From Patescibacteria group bacterium (GTDB lineage: Bacteria; Patescibacteriota; Microgenomatia; UBA1400; MFAQ01), in assembly GCA_018817845.1 (NCBI GenBank), contig JAHITH010000054.1, positions 1-5,079 on the forward strand: 5,079 bases of DNA, in the 5' to 3' direction. The notes beneath the pieces are model-generated. The model made no database searches, had not been told where the DNA came from, and saw only the letters and a list, made by a program, of their open reading frames with translations. Positions 4,814 to 5,079 of the stretch are shown here, piece by piece (position 1 is the stretch's first letter; every line of letters starts with the position of its first letter). A program made the position numbers and the translations under genes.

Positions 4814-4830
4814 TTACGTGGTGCCGGGGG
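4807..4830 (+). repeat. Right copy of 24-bp direct repeat (tRNA-Leu 3' end)
   Basis: This is the partner of the copy at 3981-4004, 21/24 identical. It covers the last nine acceptor-stem, discriminator and CCA positions of the tRNA-Leu gene (4819-4830 region) plus 12 bases of downstream flank. If integration occurred here, this copy keeps the tRNA gene intact, as is usual for tRNA-targeted elements. Confidence 0.5.
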
Positions 4831-4907
4831 AGGGGATCGAACCCTCATGAAGTTTGACCCTCATAGGTGTTTGAGACCTACGCGTCTACCAATTCCGCCA
4901 CCCCGGC
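4819..4907 (-). tRNA. tRNA-Leu (anticodon CAA), CCA encoded
   Basis: Read on the minus strand, this is a complete class II tRNA. The acceptor stem is a perfect 7 bp (GCCGGGG with CCCCGGC). The D-arm has the conserved GG in AATTGGTAGAC. The anticodon stem TAGGT/ACCTA encloses loop CTCAAAC, with anticodon CAA at 4873-4871. The long variable arm has a 5-bp stem (TGAGG with CTTCA), and the T-arm GAGGG-TTCGATC-CCCTC is perfect. The discriminator is A and the CCA end is encoded (4821-4819). The long variable arm and A discriminator support leucine identity. It reads UUG, the commonest Leu codon in the neighbouring dnaB. It points toward dnaB and the 150-aa gene. Confidence 0.97.
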
Positions 4908-4917
4908 TATCTCTTTT

Positions 4918-4947
4918 ATTATCTCATGATTGACACTGTTTTGTCAT
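4918..4947 (-). promoter_or_regulatory. Promoter for tRNA-Leu
   Basis: On the minus strand, ATGACA (4947-4942) and GATAAT (4923-4918) are separated by 18 bp, each differing from consensus at one position. A TG one base upstream extends the -10. The start would be near 4911, giving a leader of about 4 nt before the mature 5' end at 4907. A dyad, TGACA (4931-4935) with TGTCA (4942-4946), overlaps the -35 and could be incidental. Confidence 0.6.
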
Positions 4948-5079
4948 TCCGGGTATAAAGGTCAAAATGTGTTGCTAAAAATAGGTGTTTAATTTGATAC
5001 ATCGTGTAGACTTTGTCTCAAATTTAAACTAAGTTAAATTATGATTAAAAAAAACTTGTCCTAGATGTTTAATTAGTAG
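4948..5079. other. AT-rich right edge, no gene seen
   Basis: Stops occur in all frames. A minus-strand frame is open for 16 codons from the right edge to a TAG, which is too short to call as a gene end. The ATG at 5041 on the plus strand opens only seven codons. No terminator with a proper stem was found. This probably belongs to the upstream flank of the tRNA transcription unit. Confidence 0.5.

Noticed and set aside
1..5079. CRISPR array, insertion sequence or integrase gene
   Set aside because: No regularly spaced repeats, no transposase or recombinase motifs, and no terminal inverted repeats were seen on either strand.

Overview
The window looks like part of a Patescibacteria (CPR) chromosome, perhaps Microgenomates-like. 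This is inferred from gene content and style, not from any search. The signs are a replicative helicase gene dnaB directly behind a small degenerate metallo-beta-lactamase-fold gene, a divergent membrane-anchored protein with an Ig-like domain, resident genes without Shine-Dalgarno motifs, and extended -10 promoters placed very close to start codons.

Layout, left to right. 1-176: a weak terminator-like hairpin, then a strong promoter. 177-836 (+): an unrecognised 219-residue protein. 837-1102: a convergent gap with only a doubtful small minus-strand ORF. 1103-2071 (-): an N-terminally anchored protein with Ig-like and probable DUF5666-like beta domains. 2072-2142: two divergent, very short promoters. 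2143-2688 (+): an MBL-fold protein that has lost its metal ligands. 2655-3980 (+): dnaB, overlapping the previous gene by 34 nt and complete through all helicase motifs. 3981-4830: a self-contained module with its own promoter, a strong Shine-Dalgarno motif, a 150-residue unknown protein and a strong terminator. 4819-4907 (-): a class II tRNA-Leu with anticodon CAA and an encoded CCA end. 4948-5079: no gene seen.

The most interesting observation is that the module between dnaB and the tRNA is bounded by a 24-bp imperfect direct repeat (21/24 identical). One copy begins one base after the dnaB stop codon. The other covers the 3' end of the tRNA-Leu gene, including CCA, plus the adjoining downstream bases. 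The gene between them uses CTT for Leu and CGN for Arg, while dnaB uses TTG and AGR. It also has an AGGAG ribosome site that the other genes lack, and its upstream region is C-rich where the rest of the plus strand is G-rich. Together these suggest a small cassette inserted at the tRNA 3' end. No integrase is visible, so mobilisation, if real, would need a factor supplied elsewhere.

Functionally, only dnaB (replication fork unwinding) and the tRNA are secure. The MBL-like protein is probably co-expressed with dnaB but looks catalytically dead. The other proteins are of unknown function.
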